The notes below the pieces were generated by a model, which saw only the letters and a list, made by a program, of their open reading frames with translations, was not told where the DNA came from and made no database searches. A stretch of 49,631 nt of DNA from DASUKM01 sp036278735 (lineage in GTDB: Bacteria > Acidobacteriota > Vicinamibacteria > Vicinamibacterales > 2-12-FULL-66-21), in assembly GCA_036278735.1 (NCBI GenBank), contig DASUKM010000056.1:1-49631 (forward strand), given 5' to 3'. Positions 20,145-29,212 of this stretch are shown in pieces. The number at the start of each line of letters is the position of its first letter. Within the stretch, counting starts at the first letter, position 1. The position numbers were made by a program, and so were the translations under genes.

Positions 20145-23100
20145 ATGCAGATATCTCGAAACACGTGCCTTTTTGCCGTCCTATGCTTTGGGCTGGCGTT
20201 GGCGTTGCCGCTGCACCCGCATGCGGCGGCGCGACAGACCGGTCCGGATCGCACCGTCAGTCCTGATTTGTACTCCGGGCTCGAGTGGCGCAGCGTTGGT
20301 CCTTTCCATGGCGGTCGCATCTCCGCCGTCACCGGCGTGATCGGCCAGCCGGGCGTCTATTACTTCGGCACCCCGCTCGGCGGCATGTGGAAAACCACCA
20401 GCGCCGGCGCGAGGTGGTTTCCCATCGGCGATGCGCTCCCGGGCGTGGACAGCATCGGGGCCATTCAGGTGACCCCGTCCGATCCGAACATCGTGTATGC
20501 CGGCAGCGGCGACCCGATCGCGGGCGGGGACGGCGACGGCATGTACAAGTCGACCGACGCCGGCAAGACCTGGGCGCACATCGGCCTTCAGCAGACGCAC
20601 CGCCTCAGCAAGATGGCTGTCGACCCGAAGGATCCGAACCTCGTCGTCGTGGGCGCCGTGGGAGACGACAACACGGACGGCGCCGGCGGCGTGTACCGCA
20701 CGACCGACGGCGGCCAGACGTGGGACAAGGTGCTCACCCCGTCCGGTGTGACGGCGGTGCGCGACCTCGAATACGCCTTCGACATGCCGAACGTGATGTT
20801 CGCGGCGACGATGGGCACCGGCGGGCGCGGGTTTGGCGCCGGCGGCCGGGGTGGCGCGCAGGCGCAGTCGACGCCGGCCAAGCTGTTCAAGTCGACCGAT
20901 GAGGGCAAGACGTGGACCGAAATCACGTCGCTGCCCAAGTATCCCGGCCGCATCAGCGTGGCGGTCGCGATGCACACCAATGGCCAGCGCGTCTACGTCG
21001 TCGGCAACGACATCGAAAACGGCTCGGGCCTGTTCCGGTCGGATGACGGCGGCGCCACGTGGAAACACATGGCGAACGGCGACACGCGGATCGCGAACGG
21101 CCAGGGAGCCTACAGCTCCGGCGTCTGGGTCGACTCGCAGAATCCCGACGTCCTCTACACCGTCGCGACGGCGCTCTATCGGTCGACCGACGGCGGGAAC
21201 ACGTTCACCCCGTTCAAGGGGGCGCCCGGCGGCGAAGACTATCACGTGATGTGGATCGATCCGACCAATGGCCGGCGGATCTTCATCGGCGCGGATCAGG
21301 GGGCCAGCGTCTCGCTCGACGGCGGCGGTACGTGGAGCCTCTGGTACCTGGAGCCGCTCGCGCAGGTCTACCACGTGTCCACCGATAGCCGTTATCCGTA
21401 CTGGATCATGGCCGCGCAGCAGGACACCGGCGCGGTGATGATTCGCAGCCGCGGCGACTTCGGCCAGATCAACTTCACCGACTGGCTGCCGCTGCCCTCC
21501 TCGGAGTTCGGAACGATCACGGCAGACCCGCTGCACCCGGGCATCGTCTATGGCGTCGGCTACGGCGCCGGGGGCGGCGGCGGGAGCAATCTGGTCAAGA
21601 TCAATGTGAATACCGGGCAATGGGAGAACGTCGCCCCCAACTTCGGCGCCGACGGCCCCAAGTACCGCGCCAGCCGTGATTTCGGCAAGAAGTTCGACAC
21701 CGCGTTCGATCCGCACGCGATGTACGTCGCGTATCAGTGCCTCCTCGTCACGCGCGACGGCGCGCAGACCTGGAAGCCGATCAGCCCGGACCTCACGACG
21801 AAGGCCGGCGAACCGGTCGTACCGTGCGGTACGCCCGAACCGCCCGCCGCGGCGCGCAGCACTGCCGCCGCCGCGCGCACGCCTGCCGCCGCCCCCGCTC
21901 GTGGCCGCGGCGCGCGCGGCGGCGCGGGACGAGGCGCCCGCCGTGGCGCGACGCCAACACCCGCCCCTGCCCCCGCCTTTCGGCGCGGCGGCGGTCCGGC
22001 GATCGCCGATTTCGTGCTGTCCACCGCACAAAAGGGAGCGATCTGGACCGTCAGCACCACCGGCCAGATCTATCGCACCGTCGACGGCGGCCTTCACTGG
22101 GCGAACGTGAGCCACGTGGCCGACGCCCCGGCAAACATCGCCTTCAACACGATCGACGGCGGTCACCACGACACCGAGACCGCCTACGTGTCGGGCCGCA
22201 TCCCCGCGCGCCGCGGCGGCGCTCCCGAGAACGAGAAGGTCGACTCGAACGTGCCGCTCATCTGGCGCACCCACGACGGCGGGAAGACCTGGACGAAGAT
22301 CGTCGACGGCCTCCCGAGCGACGAGCGCACCGGCAGCTGGGTCAACGTCGTTCGCGAGGATCCGAAGCAGAAAGGGCTGCTCTTCTGCGGCACCGAGACG
22401 ACGGTCTACGTGTCGTTCGACGACGGGGACCATTGGCAGTCGCTGCGGCAGAACCTGCCGAGCACGTCGATCCGCGATCTCGTCTTCCACACCGACGATC
22501 ACATGAACGACATCGTCATCGGAACGTACGGGCGCGGCTTCTGGGTGCTCGACGACATGAGCCCGCTGCGGGAAGTCGCGGCGAAAGCGCAGGAGATCGC
22601 CGCCGCGCCCGTCTATTTCTTCAAACCGGGCGACGCGATTCGCGCGCGCATCAACGCCAACTGGGATCAGCCGATCTCGGTCGAGATGCCGCATGCGCCG
22701 AATCCGCCGTACGGCGCCATCCTCTATTACCACCTCAGCCAGCCGCCGGCAGGTCAGATGACGCTGCAGGTCTTCGACGCGGCCGGGACGCTCGTCCGGA
22801 CCATGTCGAGCATTCCGCCGCCGCCGATCGAAGACGCGGCATATCCCGACTACTGGCTCGCGACACCGGCATCGCGCGCGCTGTCGACGAAGGTGGGCAC
22901 CAACCGGTTCAACTGGGATCTGCACTACGACGACCCGCCGTCGTTCGGCCACGATCTCGAAAACCAGATGAACATGGTCGAGGGGTCGGTCACGCCCGGT
23001 CCGCACGGTCCGCAGGTTCCGCCGGGGGTCTACACGCTGAAGCTCACCGTCGACGGCAAGGTGTACACGCAGACGGTGACGGTGCACAACGATCCGCGCG

Positions 23101-23672
23101 TCGGCGAGAGCCCGGCGATCCTCGCGGCGTTGAAGTCGCAGAACGCGCTGACGCAGCTCGCCTATCGCGGCATGAAGGACACGTACGCGGCCAACGACGA
23201 GGTCGCGGCGGCCCGGGCGCAGGTCTCGGCGCTGCAGAAAGGGCAGGTGCCAGCCGACCTGGCGTCACGGCTCAAGGATCTCGACACGAAGCTGGCGACG
23301 TTCGGCGGCGCCGTGGAGCCACGTGGCGCGCGCGGGTTCGGCGGGTTTGGCCGCGGCGGGCCGGCTCCGGGTGCCATGCAGTCGTTCATCCAGCTCAATG
23401 GCAGCTTCAGCACGATGGTCAGCATGGTCCAGGTGGGCCTCGACATGGCGCCGACCAGGGCGGAGGTCGACACGTGGGAGAGCGACTGCAAGAACTACGG
23501 CAGGACGCTCGCCGCGTGGAAGCAGATGCAGGGGGACGATCTGAAGACGTTCAACGATCTGCTGACGAAGGACAAGCTGACGCCGCTGTCGGTGACGCCG
23601 ACGTCGCTGACGGCCCCAAGCTGCACGTTCGCGCCGGCGGCCGCGCCGGCCTCCGCCCCTCACCGGCAGTGA
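20145..23672 (+). CDS. Sortilin/VPS10-like BNR-repeat beta-propeller protein
   Basis: A secreted 1,175-aa protein with an N-terminal signal peptide (LFAVLCFGLALALPLHPHAAARQ). It carries many BNR/Asp-box repeats (STDAGKTWAHIG, TTDGGQTWDKV, STDEGKTWTEI, RTHDGGKTWTKI), so a sortilin-like ten-bladed propeller is expected to about residue 800. An immunoglobulin-like segment follows (GVYTLKLTVDGKVYTQTVTV), then a helical tail. Such proteins in Acidobacteriota are often annotated as glycosyl hydrolase or photosystem-assembly-like, but no catalytic residues can be assigned here. A low-complexity Ala/Arg/Gly/Pro segment at about 560-620 interrupts the propeller. Its stop overlaps the TonB receptor start (GTGA). 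Confidence 0.9.
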   Translation: MQISRNTCLFAVLCFGLALALPLHPHAAARQTGPDRTVSPDLYSGLEWRSVGPFHGGRISAVTGVIGQPGVYYFGTPLGGMWKTTSAGARWFPIGDALPGVDSIGAIQVTPSDPNIVYAGSGDPIAGGDGDGMYKSTDAGKTWAHIGLQQTHRLSKMAVDPKDPNLVVVGAVGDDNTDGAGGVYRTTDGGQTWDKVLTPSGVTAVRDLEYAFDMPNVMFAATMGTGGRGFGAGGRGGAQAQSTPAKLFKSTDEGKTWTEITSLPKYPGRISVAVAMHTNGQRVYVVGNDIENGSGLFRSDDGGATWKHMANGDTRIANGQGAYSSGVWVDSQNPDVLYTVATALYRSTDGGNTFTPFKGAPGGEDYHVMWIDPTNGRRIFIGADQGASVSLDGGGTWSLWYLEPLAQVYHVSTDSRYPYWIMAAQQDTGAVMIRSRGDFGQINFTDWLPLPSSEFGTITADPLHPGIVYGVGYGAGGGGGSNLVKINVNTGQWENVAPNFGADGPKYRASRDFGKKFDTAFDPHAMYVAYQCLLVTRDGAQTWKPISPDLTTKAGEPVVPCGTPEPPAAARSTAAAARTPAAAPARGRGARGGAGRGARRGATPTPAPAPAFRRGGGPAIADFVLSTAQKGAIWTVSTTGQIYRTVDGGLHWANVSHVADAPANIAFNTIDGGHHDTETAYVSGRIPARRGGAPENEKVDSNVPLIWRTHDGGKTWTKIVDGLPSDERTGSWVNVVREDPKQKGLLFCGTETTVYVSFDDGDHWQSLRQNLPSTSIRDLVFHTDDHMNDIVIGTYGRGFWVLDDMSPLREVAAKAQEIAAAPVYFFKPGDAIRARINANWDQPISVEMPHAPNPPYGAILYYHLSQPPAGQMTLQVFDAAGTLVRTMSSIPPPPIEDAAYPDYWLATPASRALSTKVGTNRFNWDLHYDDPPSFGHDLENQMNMVEGSVTPGPHGPQVPPGVYTLKLTVDGKVYTQTVTVHNDPRVGESPAILAALKSQNALTQLAYRGMKDTYAANDEVAAARAQVSALQKGQVPADLASRLKDLDTKLATFGGAVEPRGARGFGGFGRGGPAPGAMQSFIQLNGSFSTMVSMVQVGLDMAPTRAEVDTWESDCKNYGRTLAAWKQMQGDDLKTFNDLLTKDKLTPLSVTPTSLTAPSCTFAPAAAPASAPHRQ

Positions 23673-25666
23673 GTCGCGCGCGCGTGCACCGCGCTGGCGT
23701 GTGTCGAGCTGCGGCTGTCATCGGGCTCTGCCTGATTGGCGGCCGCAGCGCGAGCGCCCAGACGCCCGAAGAGCTCAAGCACATGAGCCTCGACGACCTG
23801 ACACGGATCGAGGTCACCAGCGTGGGGAAGGCTCCCGAGGCGGTCTGGGACACGCCGGCCGCGGTGTACGTGATCACGCAGGAGGATATCCGAAGGTCGG
23901 GTGCGACGAGCATTCCCGAGATCCTTCGCCTCGCGCCGGGCGTCAACGTGTCGCGGATCGATTCCGACCACTGGGCCATCGGGATTCGCGGATTCGCGAA
24001 CCAGTTTTCGAAGTCGGTCCTCGTGCTGATCGATGGCCGCAGCGTCTACACGCCGCTGTTTGCGGGCGTGTATTGGCAGGTTCAGGACACGCTCATCGAG
24101 GACATCGATCGCATCGAGGTCATCAGAGGCCCCGGGGGTACGGTCTGGGGCTCGAATGCGGTGAACGGTGTCATCAACATCATCACCCAGTCCGCGCGGG
24201 ACACGACCGGTGCGCTCGTATCGGCGCTCGGCGGCTCCGTCGATCATGGCATCGGAGAGGCCCGGGTCGGGGGTGCCAGCGATCGGTTTGCTTATCGCGT
24301 GTATGGCAAGGGCTTCGCGCGCGGGCCCGAGGATCATCCGGCGGGCGTCGAGTACGACGACTGGCACGGCGGCCAGGCGGGGTTCCGGACCGAGTGGACG
24401 CACGCGGCCGACTCGGTGACGTTCCAGGGGGACGCCTACCGATCGGTCGACGGCAGCCAGGTGCAGATCGCCTCGTTCTCTCCGCCCAGCGCGCCAATCG
24501 TCGACGGCAATATCGTGTTCACCGGCGCCAACCTCCTCGCCCGATGGAAGCGCGACATCCGCCCGGACTCGGGCTTCAGCCTGCAGGTGTACTGGGATCA
24601 CACGAGCCAGTCGGGTCCGCAGGCGCAGGACACGCTCGATACCTTCGACGTCGATTACGTACAACGGACCCCCTGGAGGCGGAACCGCTTCGTGTATGGA
24701 GCCGGTGCCCGGATCAGCCCCGATCGATTCACGCAGGTCGTCCCGACGACGAGCTTCGTGCCCGCCGATCGCACCCTGACGCTGTACAGCGCGTTTCTCC
24801 AGGATCAAGTGGCACTGGCGCCGGCCGTTGGCTTGACTGTCGGGTCCAAGTTCGAGCACAACGTCTACACGGGCCTCGAAGTCGAGCCGACGGTTCGGGT
24901 GCTCTGGACGCCGTCTGGGCGCCAGAGCGCGTGGGCGGCCGTGACCCGCGCGATACGCAGCCCCGCCCGCCTGGACCGGGATCTCGATCTCTTCCTCCTG
25001 GCCCGCGGAACGCCGCCGATCGTCTACGCACAGGTCGAAGGCAACAGCAGCTTCGAGTCGGAAACGCTCGCCGGCTACGAACTCGGCTACCGCGCGCTCG
25101 TGCGTTCCCGGCTGTCGCTCGACATCGCCGGCTTCCATAATCGCTACGACGGGCTCGTGGGGCTCGGCAACGCGACTCTCGCCTCCGTCCAGGGGCCGGG
25201 CGTGCCGCATCTCGTCGGGACGCTGCTCTGGACCAATGCGGTCGACGGCGCGACCGACGGCTTCGAGATCACTCCCGACTGGAGGCCCGTGAGCTGGTGG
25301 CAATTGCGAGGCGCCTACTCCTATTTGCACATGGATCTGCACACCAGGGCCGGACTGACCGACCTCAGCTCGCAACAGACGTTTCTCGGGTCGAGTCCGC
25401 ATCACCAGATCAGCGTCAGTTCACGATTGACGCTGAAGGCGATCGAGTTCGACCAGACCTATCGCCACGTGAGCGAGTTGCCCGCACAACTCGTCCCGGC
25501 GTACGACACCGCGGACGTGCGTGTCGGCTGGCGCCGGCAGGGGTTCGATCTTTCGGTCGTGGGGCAGAATCTGTTCGACGCGTCCCACCCGGAATTTGGC
25601 ATGATGCCGAGCGCGTCGGTCGGGATTCGGCGGGCGTTCTACGCCAGGATCACGTGGACCCGGTGA
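23669..25666 (+). CDS. TonB-dependent outer-membrane receptor
   Basis: A 665-aa receptor starting at a GTG that overlaps the upstream stop by four bases. A signal peptide ends at GGRSASAQ. Next comes the short motif MSLDDLTRIEVTSVGK typical of this receptor class, the plug domain (VYVITQEDIRRSGATSIPEI, FANQFSKSVLVLIDGRSVY, IDRIEVIRGPGGTVWGSNAVNGVINII) and a 22-strand barrel ending in RRAFYARITWTR, with the terminal aromatic/Arg expected of outer-membrane proteins. Substrate could be a siderophore, cobalamin or carbohydrate. The coupled secreted propeller protein may process or bind the same ligand. This is inference from overlap only. Confidence 0.93.
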   Translation: MSRARVHRAGVCRAAAVIGLCLIGGRSASAQTPEELKHMSLDDLTRIEVTSVGKAPEAVWDTPAAVYVITQEDIRRSGATSIPEILRLAPGVNVSRIDSDHWAIGIRGFANQFSKSVLVLIDGRSVYTPLFAGVYWQVQDTLIEDIDRIEVIRGPGGTVWGSNAVNGVINIITQSARDTTGALVSALGGSVDHGIGEARVGGASDRFAYRVYGKGFARGPEDHPAGVEYDDWHGGQAGFRTEWTHAADSVTFQGDAYRSVDGSQVQIASFSPPSAPIVDGNIVFTGANLLARWKRDIRPDSGFSLQVYWDHTSQSGPQAQDTLDTFDVDYVQRTPWRRNRFVYGAGARISPDRFTQVVPTTSFVPADRTLTLYSAFLQDQVALAPAVGLTVGSKFEHNVYTGLEVEPTVRVLWTPSGRQSAWAAVTRAIRSPARLDRDLDLFLLARGTPPIVYAQVEGNSSFESETLAGYELGYRALVRSRLSLDIAGFHNRYDGLVGLGNATLASVQGPGVPHLVGTLLWTNAVDGATDGFEITPDWRPVSWWQLRGAYSYLHMDLHTRAGLTDLSSQQTFLGSSPHHQISVSSRLTLKAIEFDQTYRHVSELPAQLVPAYDTADVRVGWRRQGFDLSVVGQNLFDASHPEFGMMPSASVGIRRAFYARITWTR

Positions 25667-25674
25667 GCCGCGGC

Positions 25675-26136
25675 TCACAACCGTAGCTGCACCGGGGCAT
25701 CCGGAAATTCGTCCTCGAAAACGAGTGGCGCGCGACGCCAGCCGGCCACGCGACGACGTCTGAGGAGATGACCCGCCAGGAAGAGCGCCACGACGATGAT
25801 TGCCGCCTGGCTCGTGCTGGCGGTCGCCGCGCGAACCAGGGCTTGTCCTGCCATCGTGAACAACAGGAACGCGGCGAGATCAACCAGAAACGTCTGCCCG
25901 GCGAATCGCTTGCCTGGAAGGTATGAGCACGTAAACGGGATGCGACGCCAGCCGAGCAGCACAGCGTGCACGAACACCAGCGCGACGAGTGCCACGACGA
26001 TGACCGCCACCGGCGCCGTGAGCCCGAGCGCCACCCAGAACAAGGGTATGGCGGCCCCCACCGGCACCTGGAAATCGACGCGATCGACGGCAAGGCACCC
26101 GCCGTGCCGTTTCGTCAATCCGCGCACATCGAGCAT
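25675..26136 (-). pseudogene. Chimeric remnant: ABC ATPase N-terminus joined to a permease C-terminus
   Basis: A 153-aa open frame. Its first 25 residues (MLDVRGLTKRHGGCLAVDRV) look exactly like the start of an ABC ATPase before Walker A. The rest is a hydrophobic membrane domain with GWRRIPFTCSYLPGKR, TFLVDLAAFLLFTMAGQAL and a tail VFEDEFPDAPVQLRL, which resembles the C-terminal end of acidobacterial ABC-type permeases. No Walker A, signature or Walker B is present. The simplest reading is an in-frame internal deletion that removed most of an ATPase gene and most of the adjacent permease gene. It lies 4 bp downstream of an ADOP permease on the same strand. It may still be translated as a small membrane protein. 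Confidence 0.66.
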
Positions 26137-26140
26137 GGCG

Positions 26141-28789
26141 TCACTCGCAGCGCAAGGCCAGCAGGGGATCGACGCGCGTCGCCCGGCGCGCCGGCAGGAA
26201 TGCAGCCAGGCCGGCGACGATCGCCACGAGCATCACAATCGCCGTCAGAATCAGCGGGTCTGGCGATCCCATCCAGGGCAGGCCGCCGACGATGAAGGCG
26301 CCGGGGAGCCCGACGGCCAGCCCGATGGCCAGCTCCACGATGACGCGGCGCAGGACGAGCCACCACACGTGCCGTGCCGGCGCCCCCAGGGCCATGCGGA
26401 CCCCGATTTCCTGCGTGCGTTGCCTGACGGCATAGACCGTGACCGCGTACAGGCCCACCGCGGCCGTGATGAGCCCGATGCAGGCAAAGATCGTGAACAT
26501 CGCCCCGAACACCCGCTCCGGCCAGCGCAGATACGCCAGCCAATCGTCCACGGTCTGGATGTCGAAGAGCGGAAGGTCGGGATCGAGGGCGCGCACCTCC
26601 TGGCGCAGTTGCGGCACGATGGCGTCGAATGTGGGGGCGCATCGAACGAGCAATGCCAGGCGCGCACCCGGCTGCGATCGGTACGGAAGGTACACGACGG
26701 GGTCCCCCGGCGTCGTCACGTCGCGGCGGATCGCCGGCGACACACCCACCACGGTGATCCACGGCCCCGGTGCCGCGTCCCGGGCGTTCGGGTTGGTCAA
26801 CCGGATTCGACGGCCGATCGGATCCGCATCAGGGAAATACATGGCGGCGAATCGCTGATTGACGACAGCATTCTCCCGCCCGGGCATCCCGTCGCTGCTC
26901 GTGAGACGCCGTCCATCGAGGAGGTGCACGTCGAGGGCGTCAAAGAATCCGCCGGAAATGGCCACGACGGATACACGTGACGGCGTGCCGCGGCCCCCCG
27001 GCGCACGGCCGTCGACGGCCACGTCCCGGCGCGAAGGGAATTCGAATGGAATCGCGCTGGCGATCGCGGTGACCGCGCGCAGATGGCCGACTCGCTCCTC
27101 GAGCCGTTGGACAAAGGCGATGCGCTGCGCTGGTGTGGGGTACTTCCTCTGCGGCAACTCGATCCGCAGCGTCAGCAGGCCCGCGGTATCGAAATCGGCG
27201 TGCGCGTCGTATGCGAGAAAGAACGAGCGCATCATGAATCCGGCGCCCCCAAGGAGCACCAGCGTCAGGGCAATCTCGGCGATCATCAGCGCGCTCGTCC
27301 ACCTGCGCACCCCCGGCGGCGGCGTACTCGTCCGCGGCGCCTGCTTCAGCGCTCCGTACGCATTCGTCCTCGACATGTAGAGCGCCGGCACCAGTCCGAA
27401 GAACACCGCTGTGCCGAGGCAGAGCACCACCAGAAACCCAAGCGTCCGGACGTCCGTCGTCAGCTCGAGCCAGTAGGGCCGACCGGACCCGTCGAGGACG
27501 TTCCCGAGCAGCTTCCCGCCGGCGATGGAGAGCCCATAGCCGGCGGCGCCGCCGGCCGCCGCGAGCAGCAGGCTCTCGGACAACAACTGTCGCACGATGC
27601 GCGACCGTGTCGCCCCGAGCGACGCCCGCAGCGAGATCTCGTGGGATCGTTGTGTCGCCCGGGCGAGGAGCAGGTTGGCCACGTTCGCGCAGGCGATGAG
27701 GAGGACGAAGACCACGGATCCCATCAGGGCGGCGATGATCACCCGGACTTGCGACGCGATGTAGCGGTCGGCATACGGCCAGACGATCGACCGGACGTTG
27801 GCGTCGGTGTCCGGGAACTCCTTCGAGAGGCGGTCGGCGACGGCGTCGAGCGCGGCCTGCGCCTGGGCCATCGTCTTCCCGGGCGCGAGCCGGCCGACGC
27901 CGTCGAGGACCCGGGCGGCGCGCGGCTGATCGAACAGGCCGGGCATCTGCGCCAGGGGTTGCCAGACGTGCGCGGCGAGCGGGAATCCGAACCGGGGAGG
28001 CATGACACCCACCACCACGGCCGGTGTCGCATTGATGCGGATCGTTTGCCCGATGATTCGCGGATCGCCAGCGTAGCGGTCCGCCCACACGCGGTATCCA
28101 AGTATCACGACGGGGCGCGCGCCACGCTGGTCGTCTTCCCGCCGAAAGTCGCGGCCGATGAGCGGCTGCCGGCCGAGCAGGCCGAACGCGTTGCCGGACA
28201 CGTACGCGCCGGCAAACCGTTCCGGCGCCCGCTCGTCGTCGCTCACGCTCATCGTCGCATCGGCGTATGCGGCGACGCCGGCGAATGCCGCGGTGGAGCG
28301 GCGCCACTCCTGGTACTCCTGATACGACAGACCGCGGTAGCCCGGAGGACCATGAAGGACGGGCTGGCGCGTGTCGCGGGTCCCGATCGACACGACCTCG
28401 TCGGCATGCTCGAACGGCAGATCACGAATGAGGACGGCGTTCACCAGGGCGAAGATCGTGGCGTTCACGCCGATCCCCAACGCGAGCACGAGCACCACCG
28501 CCCACGCGAATCCGCGGTCCTTCTTCAGAAGACGCGCGGAAAACCGCAGGTCCTGAACCGTCTCCTCGAGCCACCGCACGCCGCGCGCGTCGCGACAGTC
28601 TTCTTTGACCTGGTCGAGCCCCCCGAACTCTGCCCGGACCCGCCGCACGGCTTCGGCACGGTCCAGCCCGGCCTTCTCGTACGCCTCCGTCTGGCGTTCG
28701 ATGTGCGACCTGAGTTCGTCGTCGAGCTCGCGTTCGACGCCGGCTCGCCTGAACAGCGACCGTAACCGGATGCTCCAGTCGCGCAGCAT
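26141..28789 (-). CDS. ABC transporter permease, ADOP type with N-terminal prefix domain
   Basis: An 882-aa duplicated MacB/FtsX permease. Residues about 8-75 form the soluble prefix domain (RLRSLFRRAGVERELDDELR, then RRVRAEFGGLDQVKEDCR) found in acidobacterial permeases that pair with PadR genes. The first MacB unit follows DLRFSARLLKKDRGFAWAVV, and the central FtsX helices are at about 340-460. The second unit begins near RRWTSALMIAEIALTLVLLG and ends FLPARRATRVDPLLALRCE. The PadR-type regulator starts 345 bp upstream on the same strand and ends 9 bp before this gene, so the two form an operon. The chimeric remnant follows 4 bp downstream. Substrate unknown; no dedicated ATPase is intact nearby. 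Confidence 0.95.
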   Translation of the reverse strand: MLRDWSIRLRSLFRRAGVERELDDELRSHIERQTEAYEKAGLDRAEAVRRVRAEFGGLDQVKEDCRDARGVRWLEETVQDLRFSARLLKKDRGFAWAVVLVLALGIGVNATIFALVNAVLIRDLPFEHADEVVSIGTRDTRQPVLHGPPGYRGLSYQEYQEWRRSTAAFAGVAAYADATMSVSDDERAPERFAGAYVSGNAFGLLGRQPLIGRDFRREDDQRGARPVVILGYRVWADRYAGDPRIIGQTIRINATPAVVVGVMPPRFGFPLAAHVWQPLAQMPGLFDQPRAARVLDGVGRLAPGKTMAQAQAALDAVADRLSKEFPDTDANVRSIVWPYADRYIASQVRVIIAALMGSVVFVLLIACANVANLLLARATQRSHEISLRASLGATRSRIVRQLLSESLLLAAAGGAAGYGLSIAGGKLLGNVLDGSGRPYWLELTTDVRTLGFLVVLCLGTAVFFGLVPALYMSRTNAYGALKQAPRTSTPPPGVRRWTSALMIAEIALTLVLLGGAGFMMRSFFLAYDAHADFDTAGLLTLRIELPQRKYPTPAQRIAFVQRLEERVGHLRAVTAIASAIPFEFPSRRDVAVDGRAPGGRGTPSRVSVVAISGGFFDALDVHLLDGRRLTSSDGMPGRENAVVNQRFAAMYFPDADPIGRRIRLTNPNARDAAPGPWITVVGVSPAIRRDVTTPGDPVVYLPYRSQPGARLALLVRCAPTFDAIVPQLRQEVRALDPDLPLFDIQTVDDWLAYLRWPERVFGAMFTIFACIGLITAAVGLYAVTVYAVRQRTQEIGVRMALGAPARHVWWLVLRRVIVELAIGLAVGLPGAFIVGGLPWMGSPDPLILTAIVMLVAIVAGLAAFLPARRATRVDPLLALRCE

Positions 28790-28798
28790 GGCGCCTCG

Positions 28799-29134
28799 CT
28801 AGTGAACGGTCTCCAGGACCTGGGCGACCACGACGCTCAGCTTTCGCCAGGCGGCGGTCTGCGCCTCGAGCTGGGCGCGGCCCCGGCGCGTCAGCTCATA
28901 GTATTTGGCGCGACGATTGTTGTCCGACGTCCCCCACCGCGCCTTGACCCAGCCGCGTCGTTCGAGGCGATGGAGCGCCGGATACAGGGATCCCTGGCGG
29001 ATTGTCAGGATTTCGCTGGAGATCTGATGCAGACGTTCTGAAATGGCCCAGCCGTGGCGCGGGCCGAGCGCGAGCGTCTTGAGAATGAGCAGGTCGAGCG
29101 TGCCCTGCGGGAGTTCGAATCGGTCCTCAGGCAT
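28799..29134 (-). CDS. PadR family transcriptional regulator
   Basis: A 111-aa PadR-type winged-helix repressor: PQGTLDLLILKTLALGPRHG, then ISSEILTIRQGSLYPALHRL and the wing GWVKARWGTSDNNRRAKYYE, ending in a dimerisation helix. The ATG at 29134 has an AGGGAAG ribosome-binding site and is preferred over an in-frame start at 29152. It is cotranscribed with the ADOP permease, the standard pairing in Acidobacteriota. A perfect 15-bp inverted repeat brackets its promoter and should be its operator. The ligand that releases it is not known. Confidence 0.95.
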   Translation of the reverse strand: MPEDRFELPQGTLDLLILKTLALGPRHGWAISERLHQISSEILTIRQGSLYPALHRLERRGWVKARWGTSDNNRRAKYYELTRRGRAQLEAQTAAWRKLSVVVAQVLETVH

Positions 29135-29143
29135 CGTGGTCTT

Positions 29144-29193
29144 CCCTTGCACTTCGACATAAGCGTAGCGCGTCTCTTGTCGAAGTGCAAGGG
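29144..29193 (-). promoter_or_regulatory. Putative PadR operator/promoter: 15-bp perfect inverted repeat
   Basis: CCCTTGCACTTCGAC at 29144-29158 is exactly reverse-complementary to 29179-29193, with a 20-bp spacer. On the minus strand a TCGACA (-35-like) lies in the outer arm and a TTATGT/TACGCT (-10-like) in the spacer, 25-45 bp upstream of the padR ATG. The proximal arm also supplies part of the ribosome-binding site. A dimeric PadR bound here would cover the promoter, consistent with autorepression of the padR-ADOP operon. Confidence 0.68.
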
Positions 29194-29212
29194 GGAGGCC
29201 GCCCCCCGGCGA

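Noticed and set aside
20181..23087. Long antisense frame (968 codons) opposite the BNR-propeller gene
   Set aside because: Arg/Val/Asp-rich with no domain; mirrors codon bias of the real gene on the other strand.
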